Origin: Nocardia asteroides
GTDB lineage: Bacteria; Actinomycetota; Actinomycetes; Mycobacteriales; Mycobacteriaceae
DNA length: 64,000 nt
Assembly (NCBI RefSeq): GCF_021183625.1
Contig: NZ_CP089214.1
Span: 930,001-994,000, forward strand
Reading direction: 5' to 3'
Numbering within the stretch: position 1 is the first letter of the stretch; each line of letters begins with the position of its first letter. The notes under the pieces are model-generated. The model had not been told where the DNA came from and ran no database searches. It saw nothing but the letters and a program-made list of their open reading frames with translations. Made by a program: the position numbers and the translations under genes. Positions 52,225 to 59,645 of the stretch are shown piece after piece.

Positions 52225-52294
52225 GCGTGCCGCACGGCGGAACAGCGGTCCCGAAACGGGCCGGTATCGACGCCCGCGTGCCGCACGACGGAAC
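52225..52294 (+). promoter_or_regulatory. Two operator copies in the decayed divergent promoter
   Basis: GCGTGCCGC-ACG-GCGGAAC (52225-52243) and GCGTGCCGC-ACG-ACGGAAC (52276-52294) lie 51 bp apart in a direct repeat; 24 of 25 bases match when flanks are included (52221-52245 and 52272-52296). They sit between the dehydrogenase remnant (minus) and the dioxygenase alpha remnant (plus), exactly as the single copy at 46189-46207 sits between the intact genes. They may still bind the regulator. Confidence 0.65.
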
Positions 52295-52335
52295 AGGCGC
52301 TGGAACCACCCGATGCGGACGGCTTCGCTGAAGTC

Positions 52336-52540
52336 ATGACTTCCACCGGCTGTTCCTGGCACACGCCGACCAGTTCCAGAAGCCGGGCGACTTCTTCGGT
52401 ACCGACATGGGCGAGGACCCGGCCATCGTCACGATAGACAAGCAGCGGCGCGTACGTGCGTAGGCCCACCCATGATAGGTGCAGGTCCAGCGCCATAGTC
52501 GGCGCGGCACACCCGGGCTCCGCGGTGCCGGCACGAGTTC
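52336..52540. pseudogene. Rieske dioxygenase alpha remnant with an inverted segment
   Basis: ATG 52336 gives MTST, the same start as the intact alpha gene. From 52350 the plus strand reads LFLAHADQFQKPGDFFGTDM, then GEDPAIVTIDKQRRVRA and a stop at 52461. The continuing piece, which should read NSCRHRGARVCRAD and CTYHGWAY, is present but on the minus strand (52540 to about 52460) with a frameshift between its two halves. The Rieske motif itself has thus been flipped in place. The remainder of the gene is gone. Confidence 0.82.
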
Positions 52541-52542
52541 TT

Positions 52543-52788
52543 CGCGGTAACCGCCATGCTCGCCGCCCTGGCCCGGGTACCCGGCTGCTTCGACACCGGG
52601 CTTCCGCATCTGCGCACCGTCGTGGTGGCCGGAGCGCCGGTGCCGTCCTCGCTGATCGGGCTCTTCGCCGATCATGGCAACGTGCTGCGGCAGGCATGGG
52701 AGCTGACCGAAACCACGCCCTGCGCCACCCACCTGCCCGCCGAAGACGTGGTCCGGAACCTCGACCGTGTACCCGGTACCCGACCGTG
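52543..52788 (+). pseudogene. Acyl-CoA ligase remnant (second cluster copy)
   Basis: The plus strand reads FAVTAMLAALARVPGCFDTG, then LRTVVVAGAPVPSSLIGLFA and LRQAWELTETTPCATHLPAE. This lines up with residues about 265-335 of the intact ligase (FFAVPAMLAALARVPG, WGLTETAPFATHLPAE). It lacks the P-loop and the C-terminal domain and ends at a TGA at 52786. The genes that lie between alpha and ligase in the intact cluster have been deleted here. Confidence 0.85.
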
Positions 52789-52803
52789 ACGTTCGGCCGC
52801 GCC

Positions 52804-53490
52804 TCAGTCCGCGCTCGTCGACGGCGATTCGGCGCGGCCGACGAATGGGCGCGTCGGAGCGAACCGGCCCACCCGGGGCACGGTGGTCACCACATGCGCC
52901 ACAACCCGCTCGGTCAGGGAGACGTGCAGGTGTGGGACATCGCCGGGGAACCGTACGAAATCACCGGCGGCCAGATCGACAGTGTCGCTCACCGGCCCGG
53001 TCCGAAGTTTGCCGGTGACCACGTACACATGATGCAGGGTGCCCGCCGCATGCGGGTCGATGATCGACGGCGATCCGCCGGCCCGCTCGAGGCGCAACAT
53101 CAGTGTGCGTACATCGCCCGACCCGTAGGTCTCGTCCAGCAGCCGCTCCGACCAGTTGGCCCTCGACGTCCACTGCGCCTCCTCGGCGCGTTGGACGTAT
53201 ACCGGCGTCCCCCATTCGGTCAGCAGTCGACGCGCCGGGACGCCCAGCGCCGCCCCGAGCAGGGACAGCGTCTCTACCGTCGGATTGCCCGAGCCCTGCT
53301 CGATCTTCGACAGCGTCTGCTTGGACAGCCCCGAGCGGCGGGCCAGGTCCCCGAGCGAAAGGTCCCGTTCCAGCCGATAGCGCCGGACATTGCGGGCAAC
53401 CACATCGTTCTCGCTCGGATGGCTGTCAACTGCACTGCGCATGCCTCCATTGTGGGTCACGCCCGCGAACGAAGCCGGCAGCGGATTCAT
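52804..53490 (-). CDS. XRE-cupin transcriptional regulator
   Basis: A 228-aa regulator. An N-terminal XRE HTH (about residues 30-85: LSLGDLARRSGLSKQTLSKI, then EQGSGNPTVETLSLLG) is followed by a small cupin domain (about 135-205: GTLHHVYVVTGKLRTGPV, DLAAGDFVRFPGDVPHLH). This type usually represses catabolic genes and senses a small acid. I chose ATG 53490 because it overlaps the iclR stop by four bases (ATGA); ATG 53442 is an alternative. A cupin-only fragment of a homologue lies at 38644-38917, beside the intact enzyme cluster. Confidence 0.87.
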   Translation of the reverse strand: MNPLPASFAGVTHNGGMRSAVDSHPSENDVVARNVRRYRLERDLSLGDLARRSGLSKQTLSKIEQGSGNPTVETLSLLGAALGVPARRLLTEWGTPVYVQRAEEAQWTSRANWSERLLDETYGSGDVRTLMLRLERAGGSPSIIDPHAAGTLHHVYVVTGKLRTGPVSDTVDLAAGDFVRFPGDVPHLHVSLTERVVAHVVTTVPRVGRFAPTRPFVGRAESPSTSAD

Positions 53491-54275
53491 GCCGTACGTT
53501 CCAGCCGACGACGTGCCAGAGCCTGTGTCGCCGCAGCACACACCTGACGCAGAGTTGTCTCGAGCCGGTGCATGTCCATCTGTCCCTGGGGGCCGGATAC
53601 AGACAGTCCGGCCATCGCGTGCCCGTGACCGTCGAACACCGGAACGGCAAGGCAGGACAATCCGATTCGGCTCTCCTGATTGTCGATCGCGCGCCCGGCC
53701 GCGCGGACTGCCACCAGTTCGGCGCTCAGCCGGACCGGATCGGTGATCGTGTACGGCGTCAGCGCCGTCAGCGGGTGCGCCAGCACATCCGACGCCATAT
53801 CAGGGGTATAGGCCAGCAGTGCCTTGCCGATGGCCGTACCGTGCGCCGGCAGCCGCCCCCCGATGCGGGACGGCGCCGTGGCGGTACGGTGCCCGTACAG
53901 CTTGGCCAGATATACCACGTCGGTGCCGTGCAGAGCGGCCAAATGCACTGTGTGCCGGGTTCTTTCGTACAGGTCGGTCAGAAACGGCAATAGCAGGTCC
54001 CGAACGCGCTCGTGCTCCGGCGCATAGACCGCCTGGCCGAGTTGATGCAACCGGGCGCCCAACCGGTATCCGGTACCCGCCCGTTCCACCACCCCGCTGC
54101 GCTCCAACATCCCCAGCAGCCGGAAGGCAGTCGACTTGCTCAACTGCGTCCGCCGCGCCAGTTCACTGACGCCCAGACCCGCACTCGCTTCGCCCCCGAA
54201 CGCCACGAGCAGACTGATCGCCTTCTCCACGGCCGCCCGATCATCACGCACAGGCTCAGCAAAGGATGTCGTCAT
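53487..54275 (-). CDS. IclR family transcriptional regulator
   Basis: A 262-aa IclR regulator. The winged HTH is at about residues 15-70 (LGVSELARRTQLSKSTAFRL, then LGMLERSGVVER), and the ligand-binding IclR domain covers 85-250 (RLPAHGTAIGKALLAY, GLSCLAVPVFDGHG). MhpR-type IclR proteins activate phenylpropionate degradation in E. coli. That precedent, plus coupling to the XRE-cupin gene, makes it a likely regulator of the dioxygenase cluster. A GTTCGAAC palindrome lies upstream. Confidence 0.87.
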   Translation of the reverse strand: MTTSFAEPVRDDRAAVEKAISLLVAFGGEASAGLGVSELARRTQLSKSTAFRLLGMLERSGVVERAGTGYRLGARLHQLGQAVYAPEHERVRDLLLPFLTDLYERTRHTVHLAALHGTDVVYLAKLYGHRTATAPSRIGGRLPAHGTAIGKALLAYTPDMASDVLAHPLTALTPYTITDPVRLSAELVAVRAAGRAIDNQESRIGLSCLAVPVFDGHGHAMAGLSVSGPQGQMDMHRLETTLRQVCAAATQALARRRLERTA

Positions 54276-54587
54276 GCTGGCTCCTACAATTCGAACCCGT
54301 CAACTTCAGTGGGCAAACAGAACTTTTACATGACACATAGTCCGGTTCGAACTGGGTGTGCGTCAATGGTGACGGACGTACATTAAAAGTGACGGCCCAT
54401 CGAGGCGCTCCTGGTCTGCCGTGGCCCAGTCCTGCGGCCTGGCCGCAATGATGCAGCCGTACGGCTATCTGTTGTCCGATCGGCATAGGCCCGACCGGGC
54501 CGGTTGCGACCACCGGCCGTCTCACACGGCGCCCCGGTGCTACCCCATGGCGATCCGTCGGCCATCTTCTGTCGACGCAGAGTAACA
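54276..54587. other. Intergenic region between iclR and merR, with a candidate operator
   Basis: This 312-bp divergent spacer is AT-richer near the iclR side (54290-54380). CCGGTTCGAACTGG (54342-54355) is a palindrome with one mismatched pair, and a second TTCGAA-containing sequence lies at 54288-54300. Both could be IclR sites. The rest (54380-54560) is GC-rich with no supported gene; short frames exist but look like noise. Confidence 0.45.
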
Positions 54588-54603
54588 TTCACATCTGTGT
54601 CAA
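54588..54603. promoter_or_regulatory. MerR-type dyad upstream of merR
   Basis: TTCACAT-CT-GTGTCAA (54588-54603) is an imperfect dyad 20 bp before the merR ATG. A near-identical 22-base stretch surrounds the dyad before the MFS gene (55066-55081), with 17 or more bases in common. The regulator probably controls both promoters. Confidence 0.6.
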
Positions 54604-54622
54604 GCTGACGGACGGGACAAGG

Positions 54623-55063
54623 ATGCGCATCGGTGAACTGGCGAAGCGGACGGGAGTTCCGCCGCGGATGCTGCGCTATTACGAGGAGCAGGGTCTGATC
54701 GCGCCCCGGCGACTGGGCAACGGGTATCGGGAATACGACGAGTACCTTGTCGATCGAGTGATGAAGGTGCGCGGCTTGCTCGACTCCGGCATCCCGACGC
54801 GCATCATCGGTGACCTGCTCCCCTGCCTCGGCCGGCCTAAGGACATCGTGGTTTCGGACCCTGACCCCGAACTGCGCGAGACCCTCGTGCGTGAGTGCGA
54901 ACGGATGACGGAGCGCATCGCGTTCCTCGAGCACAACCGGGACGCGCTCGAGCGCTACATCGAGGCAATGGACCGCAGCTCGCAGCGGAGCGCACGCTCG
55001 CGTGCGAGCGGAGCCTCCGAGGTAGGACGCAGGTCACAGCAAGGCGCCGCGAGCCAGACTTGA
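54623..55063 (+). CDS. MerR family transcriptional regulator
   Basis: A 146-aa MerR protein. The N-terminal winged HTH MRIGELAKRTGVPPRMLRYY followed by EEQGLIAPRR is textbook. A coiled-coil dimerisation helix follows (about residues 82-118), and then a Ser/Arg/Gln-rich tail without cysteines. The lack of metal-binding Cys suggests an organic ligand, as in BmrR- or TipA-like members. It starts at ATG 54623, with ACAAGGA upstream. The MFS gene begins 36 bp downstream behind a MerR-type promoter. Confidence 0.88.
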   Translation: MRIGELAKRTGVPPRMLRYYEEQGLIAPRRLGNGYREYDEYLVDRVMKVRGLLDSGIPTRIIGDLLPCLGRPKDIVVSDPDPELRETLVRECERMTERIAFLEHNRDALERYIEAMDRSSQRSARSRASGASEVGRRSQQGAASQT

Positions 55064-55081
55064 CATTGACATTGATGTGAA
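55060..55081 (+). promoter_or_regulatory. MerR-type promoter of the MFS gene
   Basis: TTGACA (55060-55065, overlapping the merR stop) is a consensus -35. The dyad TTGACAT-TG-ATGTGAA (55066-55081, one mismatched pair) follows immediately, occupying the spacer where MerR proteins bind. A weak -10 would fall near 55085-55092, giving the overlong 19-21 bp spacing that MerR proteins correct by twisting DNA. Confidence 0.6.
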
Positions 55082-55098
55082 GCTTGCACGATGGACGG

Positions 55099-56355
55099 AT
55101 GGATCAGCAGACGGTGCCGCCGAGGGCGGCCCCCCGCAGCGCCCGGCTCCCACTGAGCGGGCTTCTCGCCCTCGCCGCCAGCGGCTTCCTCACCGCCACG
55201 CTGGAAACAATGCCCGCCGGCATCCTTCCCGCGATGAGTGCGGGCCTCGGCGTCTCCGAGGTCGCGGCAGGGCAGACCGTCACCGTCTACGCACTCGGAT
55301 CGATTGCGGGAGCCATCCCGATCATCAGCGCGACGGCAGGTTGGCCCCGGCGGCGCCTCTTGGTCATGGCCCTGGTCGGATACCTCGCCACGGTCTTGGT
55401 CGTCGCGGTGTCGCCGTCCTTCGCGTTGACGCTCGTCGCGCGGTTCATCACCGGTGTTTTCGCGGGCGTGATGTGGGGGATCCTGGCGGGGTACGCGAGC
55501 CGGATGTCACCACCGGAGCATCGAGGGCGCGGGCTCGCGATCGCCCTGTCCGGTCCGCCCGTCGCGATGGCCTTCGGCACGCCGCTGGGGGCGCTGCTGG
55601 CGAGCGCGGTGGGTTGGCGGGTGACCTTCCTGGCGATGGCGATTCTCGTTGCAGCCGTGCTGGTCTGGGTGCGCGCGGTGGTCCCGGACTTCCCCGGCCA
55701 GGGCAAATCTGAACGAATGTCGATCGCCCGGACGGTCCGGCTGCCCGGCGTGGCCGCGGTGATCACGGCTTCCGTGCTTCTGATCATGGGTCATTACGCC
55801 CTCTACACGTATGCGTCGTCCGTCCTTTCCGCCCGGGGAATGGCCGGCAGTGTCAGCGCCTTCCTCCTGACCTTCGGTGTGTGCGCGCTGCTGGGGCTCT
55901 GGGGAACGGGCGTCCTCGTCGACCGGCACCTGCGTGGTCTCATGGTCGTCGGCGTGCTGGTCCTGGCCGCGGGCATGCTCGGGCTCGGTCTGCTCGTCCA
56001 GTCGCCGGTGGCGCTCTTTCTCAGTGCCGCGGTGTGGGGTCTCGGGTTCGGCGGAGCCGGTACCGCCATCCCGCAGACGGCGCTGACCAATGCCGCCGGC
56101 GCCGCGGTCGATACGGCCCAGGCAGTGCTGGTGACAGGGTGGAACCTCGGCATCGCGGCGGGCGGGGTGATCGGCGGATCGGTTGTCGCGGGGATCGGCA
56201 GCGGTGCGCTCCCCTTCGTCACGCTCGCGTTCCTGGTGCCGGTGTTCGCCATCGTGGTCGTGGCGCGGCGGCACGGCTTCCCGCGGCCCGGCCTCCGAAT
56301 CAGCCGCATCGGAACCGCTTCCGACACCTCTCCTTCGACAGAGGCATTCTCATGA
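55099..56355 (+). CDS. MFS transporter, DHA1/AraJ-like
   Basis: A 418-aa transporter with 12 hydrophobic spans. The N-terminal phrase LETMPAGILPAMSAGLGVSE is like the AraJ/Cmr sugar-efflux and chloramphenicol-resistance group, and MWGILAGYASRMSPPEHRGR lies in helix 4-5. ATG 55099 was chosen; a TTG at 55084 is in frame but would leave no leader after the promoter. It is controlled by the adjacent MerR-type site, so it is likely an inducible drug exporter. Its stop overlaps the start of a broken monooxygenase gene (ATGA). Confidence 0.85.
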   Translation: MDQQTVPPRAAPRSARLPLSGLLALAASGFLTATLETMPAGILPAMSAGLGVSEVAAGQTVTVYALGSIAGAIPIISATAGWPRRRLLVMALVGYLATVLVVAVSPSFALTLVARFITGVFAGVMWGILAGYASRMSPPEHRGRGLAIALSGPPVAMAFGTPLGALLASAVGWRVTFLAMAILVAAVLVWVRAVVPDFPGQGKSERMSIARTVRLPGVAAVITASVLLIMGHYALYTYASSVLSARGMAGSVSAFLLTFGVCALLGLWGTGVLVDRHLRGLMVVGVLVLAAGMLGLGLLVQSPVALFLSAAVWGLGFGGAGTAIPQTALTNAAGAAVDTAQAVLVTGWNLGIAAGGVIGGSVVAGIGSGALPFVTLAFLVPVFAIVVVARRHGFPRPGLRISRIGTASDTSPSTEAFS

Positions 56356-56618
56356 CCGATCGCACGATGATTCTCGGCCTGCACCTGGGTTCCGGGTATG
56401 GCTCTCAGAGCCTGTCGTGGCGCGCCGAGGGGGTCGATCCCGCCAGCTACACGAACCTCGACGCCCAGGTGCGGTGCGCCCAGAAGGCCGAGCGCGGCAA
56501 GTTCGCCTTCCTGTTCCTTCCCGATTCGCTCGCCATGACCCGCGGTATCGCCCGCGAGGTTCCGCAGGCCACCTCCTCGAGACGTTCCTCGTCGCAGGCC
56601 GTGGCCGAGTACCGATGA
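56352..56618 (+). pseudogene. N-terminal fragment of an LLM flavin monooxygenase
   Basis: Starting at ATG 56352, coupled to the MFS stop, the frame reads MILGLHLGSGYGSQSLSWRA, then YTNLDAQVRCAQKAERGKFA and FLFLPDSLAMTRGIA. These are the first 65-70 residues of an NtaA/SnaA-type monooxygenase, like the full gene at 34361-35701. After that the similarity ends, and the frame stops at 56618 (88 aa, against about 440 for the family). The rest is deleted. It shows that this module once paired an exporter with a flavin monooxygenase. Confidence 0.82.
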
Positions 56619-56661
56619 CCCGCCGACGTCCGCGGCCTGTGGGCCCGGCTCGCGCGTCAGT

Positions 56662-57270
56662 TCATGGCGACGGAGCCAGTCCGGCCGCGGTGCGCATGGC
56701 GGCGCGGCCGCGCTGGGCGGCGGATTCGTCGCCGAGCAGCTGAACTTCCTGGTTGACCGCCATCGAGATGCCGATGAGCACGGTGGCGATCTCCTCGGGC
56801 GGTCGATGCGAAGCAGCACTTTCCTGTTGTGCCGCAGTGATTTCGGCGATGAGAAGGGCGCGCCATTCAGTGACGACCGTATGCAGGCGAGCCCGCAACG
56901 CTCCGGGCCGCCCATCGAGCTCGGTCGATGCCGCGGTGACGAAACATCCACCGGGAAACGGACAGTCGGCCAGATAGGCGATCCAGGAATCGATCAGTCC
57001 AGCCAGGCGCGCCGCGCCGGGAGGCACCTCCGCCAGCGGGGTGAGCACTGTGGTCCGAAAGATCTGGCCTGCCTGTTCGAGCGCGGCGTTCTGCAGGTTT
57101 TCGCGGGATCCGAAGGGGCCGACGACCCCCGCCTTGCTCATCGCGAGCCGGTCGGCGAGTGACCCGATGGTGAGACCTTCCAGACCGACGCACGACGCCG
57201 CGCCGACCGCGGCCCGCACGATTCCGTCCCGGGTACGGGCCGCTTCGGCGAACGAGTTGCGTGGAGACAT
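56662..57270 (-). CDS. TetR family transcriptional repressor
   Basis: A 202-aa TetR regulator. The HTH is at about residues 10-58 (RDGIVRAAVGAASCVGLEGL, TIGSLADRLAMSKAGVVGPF, GSRENL). The C-terminal domain contains LADCPFPGGCFVTAASTELD, the signature of the TetR_C_16/YcdC-like group with two Cys. Its end is close to the monooxygenase fragment. It is divergent from the 57342 gene, with a 22-bp operator-like repeat in between, and probably represses that gene and itself. Confidence 0.86.
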   Translation of the reverse strand: MSPRNSFAEAARTRDGIVRAAVGAASCVGLEGLTIGSLADRLAMSKAGVVGPFGSRENLQNAALEQAGQIFRTTVLTPLAEVPPGAARLAGLIDSWIAYLADCPFPGGCFVTAASTELDGRPGALRARLHTVVTEWRALLIAEITAAQQESAASHRPPEEIATVLIGISMAVNQEVQLLGDESAAQRGRAAMRTAAGLAPSP

Positions 57271-57279
57271 CCGTCCATT

Positions 57280-57301
57280 ATAGCGGTTGATCGTTCGCTA
57301 T
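57280..57301. promoter_or_regulatory. Operator-like repeat between tetR and the divergent gene
   Basis: ATAGCG (57280-57285) and CGCTAT (57296-57301) form a perfect inverted repeat with a ten-base spacer, in the short divergent region. A second pair, GATCGT/ACGATC, overlaps it further right (57289-57318). The size fits one TetR dimer. Confidence 0.55.
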
Positions 57302-57341
57302 TATCAGCGCGGACGATCGAATGCTGACGAGAGAGTGCCCT

Positions 57342-57932
57342 ATGAGTGATCTGTTACGACTCGACGCGACGGCCCTGGCGCTGATCGCTCACGATGTGGC
57401 CACTGTTTCCGATGCGGACCTGCACGCGCCGACTCCGTGTGCGGGCTGGACCGTCGCGGACCTCCTGCGGCACATGAACGAACGCCACGAAGCCGTCATC
57501 GAGTCCGTCTTCGCGCCCATCGCCGACCACGCCGACAACCCCCGCGACGATTTCGCGCGCACAGCCGCACGGTGGGTGGTCGCCATGGAACAGACCGGCG
57601 ATGTCGTGAACCTGCCACAGCGCGGCCCGATGGCGACCGACACAGTGCTGTCGGTCCACTTCGTCGACATGCTCGTGCACCGCTGGGACCTGTCCCGCGC
57701 GTTGTCCCGCCCCTGCCCGGTGCCGGACCGGCTCACCGCCCTCGCATTGCCGATCGCCCGGTCGATCACCGGGCCCGGCAGTACGCTCAACGGCCCGGAT
57801 GGCGTCTACCGGCCCCCGGTGCAGCCCGATCGACCGCTATCCGCTGTGGACGCCATCGCGGCCCTGCTCGGCCGGGATCCCCACTGGAAGCGCCCACGGG
57901 ATTCTCTTTTCGTCGACCCGCTGCATTCGTAG
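57342..57932 (+). CDS. Mycothiol-dependent maleylpyruvate isomerase-like (DinB-fold) protein
   Basis: A 196-aa protein of the TIGR03086/MDMPI-N group. TPCAGWTVADLLRHMNERHE (about residues 32-51) has the first metal-binding His, and HFVDMLVHRWDLSRAL (about 108-123) supplies the others. These four-helix metal-binding proteins use mycothiol in some members; most have no assigned substrate. ATG 57342 was preferred over ATG 57321 (seven codons earlier) because GAGAG precedes it at a usable distance. It is divergent from a TetR gene that likely controls it. Confidence 0.82.
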   Translation: MSDLLRLDATALALIAHDVATVSDADLHAPTPCAGWTVADLLRHMNERHEAVIESVFAPIADHADNPRDDFARTAARWVVAMEQTGDVVNLPQRGPMATDTVLSVHFVDMLVHRWDLSRALSRPCPVPDRLTALALPIARSITGPGSTLNGPDGVYRPPVQPDRPLSAVDAIAALLGRDPHWKRPRDSLFVDPLHS

Positions 57933-58015
57933 CCCGCATGCCTGGCGCCGATTCCCGCCGCCCGGCCCCCCGATGCGGCATGCTGGAGGCGACACATCGA
58001 GCAGGGGGAGGGCAG

Positions 58016-58873
58016 ATGGGCGAGGCGTCGAGCGTGCCGGTGGCCGGAGTGGCGATGACCGCGATCGGGGTGGCGGTGATCAGGGCGAAGGAGAGCGAGC
58101 GGCCCGACCGCCTCTACGACGACCCGTTCGCGGCGGCCTTCGTCGCCGCCGCACGCCCCGGTTTCGACGCCGAGCGTTGGCAGCAGTTCCGCACCCTGGC
58201 CGAGAGGTTCCAGGAGGGGCGCAGCGTCGCCGTCCGGCTCGCCGACGACCGGGTACGCGAGGCCGTCGACTCGGGCATCCGCCAGCTGGTGCTGCTCGGC
58301 GCCGGACTCGACACCCGCGCCTTCCGCCTCGAGCTCCCGCCGGACACCACCGTCTTCGAGATCGACCTGCCCGAAACCTTCGCGTTCAAGGAACCGGTGC
58401 TCGGCGACGCCGTCCCGCGCTGCGGCCGCGCGGTGATCGCCGCCGACCTGCGCGAGAACTGGGCAGAGCCGCTGCGTGCACACGGTTTCCGGCCCGACCG
58501 TCCGACCGGCTGGATCGACGAGGGAACCCTCGGCTACCTCCCCGCGGATGACACCCGCTCGATCGTCGGCACTCTCACCGAGCTCTCCGCCCCCGGCAGC
58601 CGGTTCGCGGTCAACCGCGTCGCCTCCGACACCGCCAGCACCGACCGCTACCGGGAACTGCACGAGCTGGTCGCCGCGGGCGACCCCGATCGGGGCGCGG
58701 GCCCCGAGTCCGAGATCGAGTTCCTGCTCCGCGATCTCGGCTGGGACACCGAATTCCAGAGCTGGAACGAGGCCGTCACCGCGCTCGGCCGCACCGCCGC
58801 CCTGGCCGGCCCCGAGGTCGGCACGATCGCCGCCGTCCGCAGCGCGAGACCGGGGGCGCGGATCGTCGGATAG
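58016..58873 (+). CDS. SAM-dependent methyltransferase, TIGR00027 family
   Basis: A 285-aa leucine-carboxyl-methyltransferase-like protein, a family greatly expanded in Mycobacterium and Nocardia. SVPVAGVAMTAIGVAVIRAK at the N-terminus, RLYDDPFAAAFV, QLVLLGAGLDTRAFRL (SAM-binding) and VFEIDLPETFAFK are hallmarks. The start ATG 58016 has GGGGGAGGG ahead. The methyl acceptor is unknown for this family. It is followed after nine bases by a hydrolase gene, likely co-transcribed. Confidence 0.88.
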   Translation: MGEASSVPVAGVAMTAIGVAVIRAKESERPDRLYDDPFAAAFVAAARPGFDAERWQQFRTLAERFQEGRSVAVRLADDRVREAVDSGIRQLVLLGAGLDTRAFRLELPPDTTVFEIDLPETFAFKEPVLGDAVPRCGRAVIAADLRENWAEPLRAHGFRPDRPTGWIDEGTLGYLPADDTRSIVGTLTELSAPGSRFAVNRVASDTASTDRYRELHELVAAGDPDRGAGPESEIEFLLRDLGWDTEFQSWNEAVTALGRTAALAGPEVGTIAAVRSARPGARIVG

Positions 58874-58882
58874 GTTGGGAGC

Positions 58883-59602
58883 GTGGCGGTTCCCTCGTAT
58901 CTCCAGCCCTTCGTGCTGCCCCTGCCCGAGCATCCGCGGCGCCGGGAGGGCACGATCGACATCTACTCCCCCGGCCCTGGCCCGCACCCGGTGGTCGTGC
59001 TGGTGCACGGCGGGCCGGTGCCACCCGATATCCCGGTCGCCCCGCGCGACTGGCCGATGTTCGCCGGGTACGGCGCGCTGCTGGCCGGACAGGGGCTGCT
59101 CGCGGTCACCGTCGACCACCGCCTGCACAGCCCGGCCGGCTACGCCGACGCCGCCGCGGATGTCGCCGAGGCCGTGCAGCGGGCCAGGGCGCTGCCGGAG
59201 GCCGATCCGGAGCGGGTCGCGCTCTGGTTCTTCTCCGGCGGCGGGCTGCTCGCCGCCGATTGGCTGCGCGAACCGCCGCGATGGCTGCGCTGCCTGGCGC
59301 TCACCTACCCGCTGCTCGCCCGGCCCGAAGGCTGGGGCGTCGACCCCCGCTTCTCCCCCGTCGACGCGGTCGCGGACGCCGGTGAACTGCCGGTGCTGCT
59401 CACCCGGGCCGGACGCGAGGCGCCGGAATTCGCCGCCGGGGTCGCCGCCTTCACCGAGGCCGCCGAGCGGCACGGGATCGGCGTCGAGGTGATCGACGTG
59501 CCGAACGGGCAGCACAGCTTCGACATCCTCGACCACACCGACGAGTCGCGCACCGCGGTCGAGCGTGCGGCGCTATGGGTCGGGGAGAGCCTGCGGCGCT
59601 GA
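58883..59602 (+). CDS. Alpha/beta hydrolase (dienelactone hydrolase-like)
   Basis: A 239-aa hydrolase starting at GTG 58883. VVVLVHGGP (residues 37-45) is the oxyanion element, and GQHSFDI near the C-terminus gives the His. At the nucleophile position the sequence is ALWFFSGGGLLAADW, so the elbow is F-S-G-G rather than the standard G-x-S-x-G. The enzyme may be unusual or impaired. It is closely linked to the methyltransferase upstream and convergent with the P450 gene 43 bp away. Confidence 0.75.
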   Translation: MAVPSYLQPFVLPLPEHPRRREGTIDIYSPGPGPHPVVVLVHGGPVPPDIPVAPRDWPMFAGYGALLAGQGLLAVTVDHRLHSPAGYADAAADVAEAVQRARALPEADPERVALWFFSGGGLLAADWLREPPRWLRCLALTYPLLARPEGWGVDPRFSPVDAVADAGELPVLLTRAGREAPEFAAGVAAFTEAAERHGIGVEVIDVPNGQHSFDILDHTDESRTAVERAALWVGESLRR

Positions 59603-59645
59603 ACGTCCAGGGGATCGACGGTGCCCGAGCCGAACAGCTGCGCGC

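Noticed and set aside
52221..52296. Direct repeat as possible IS ends or target duplication
   Set aside because: Each repeat matches the operator in the intact promoter at 46189-46207, so a regulatory explanation is better.
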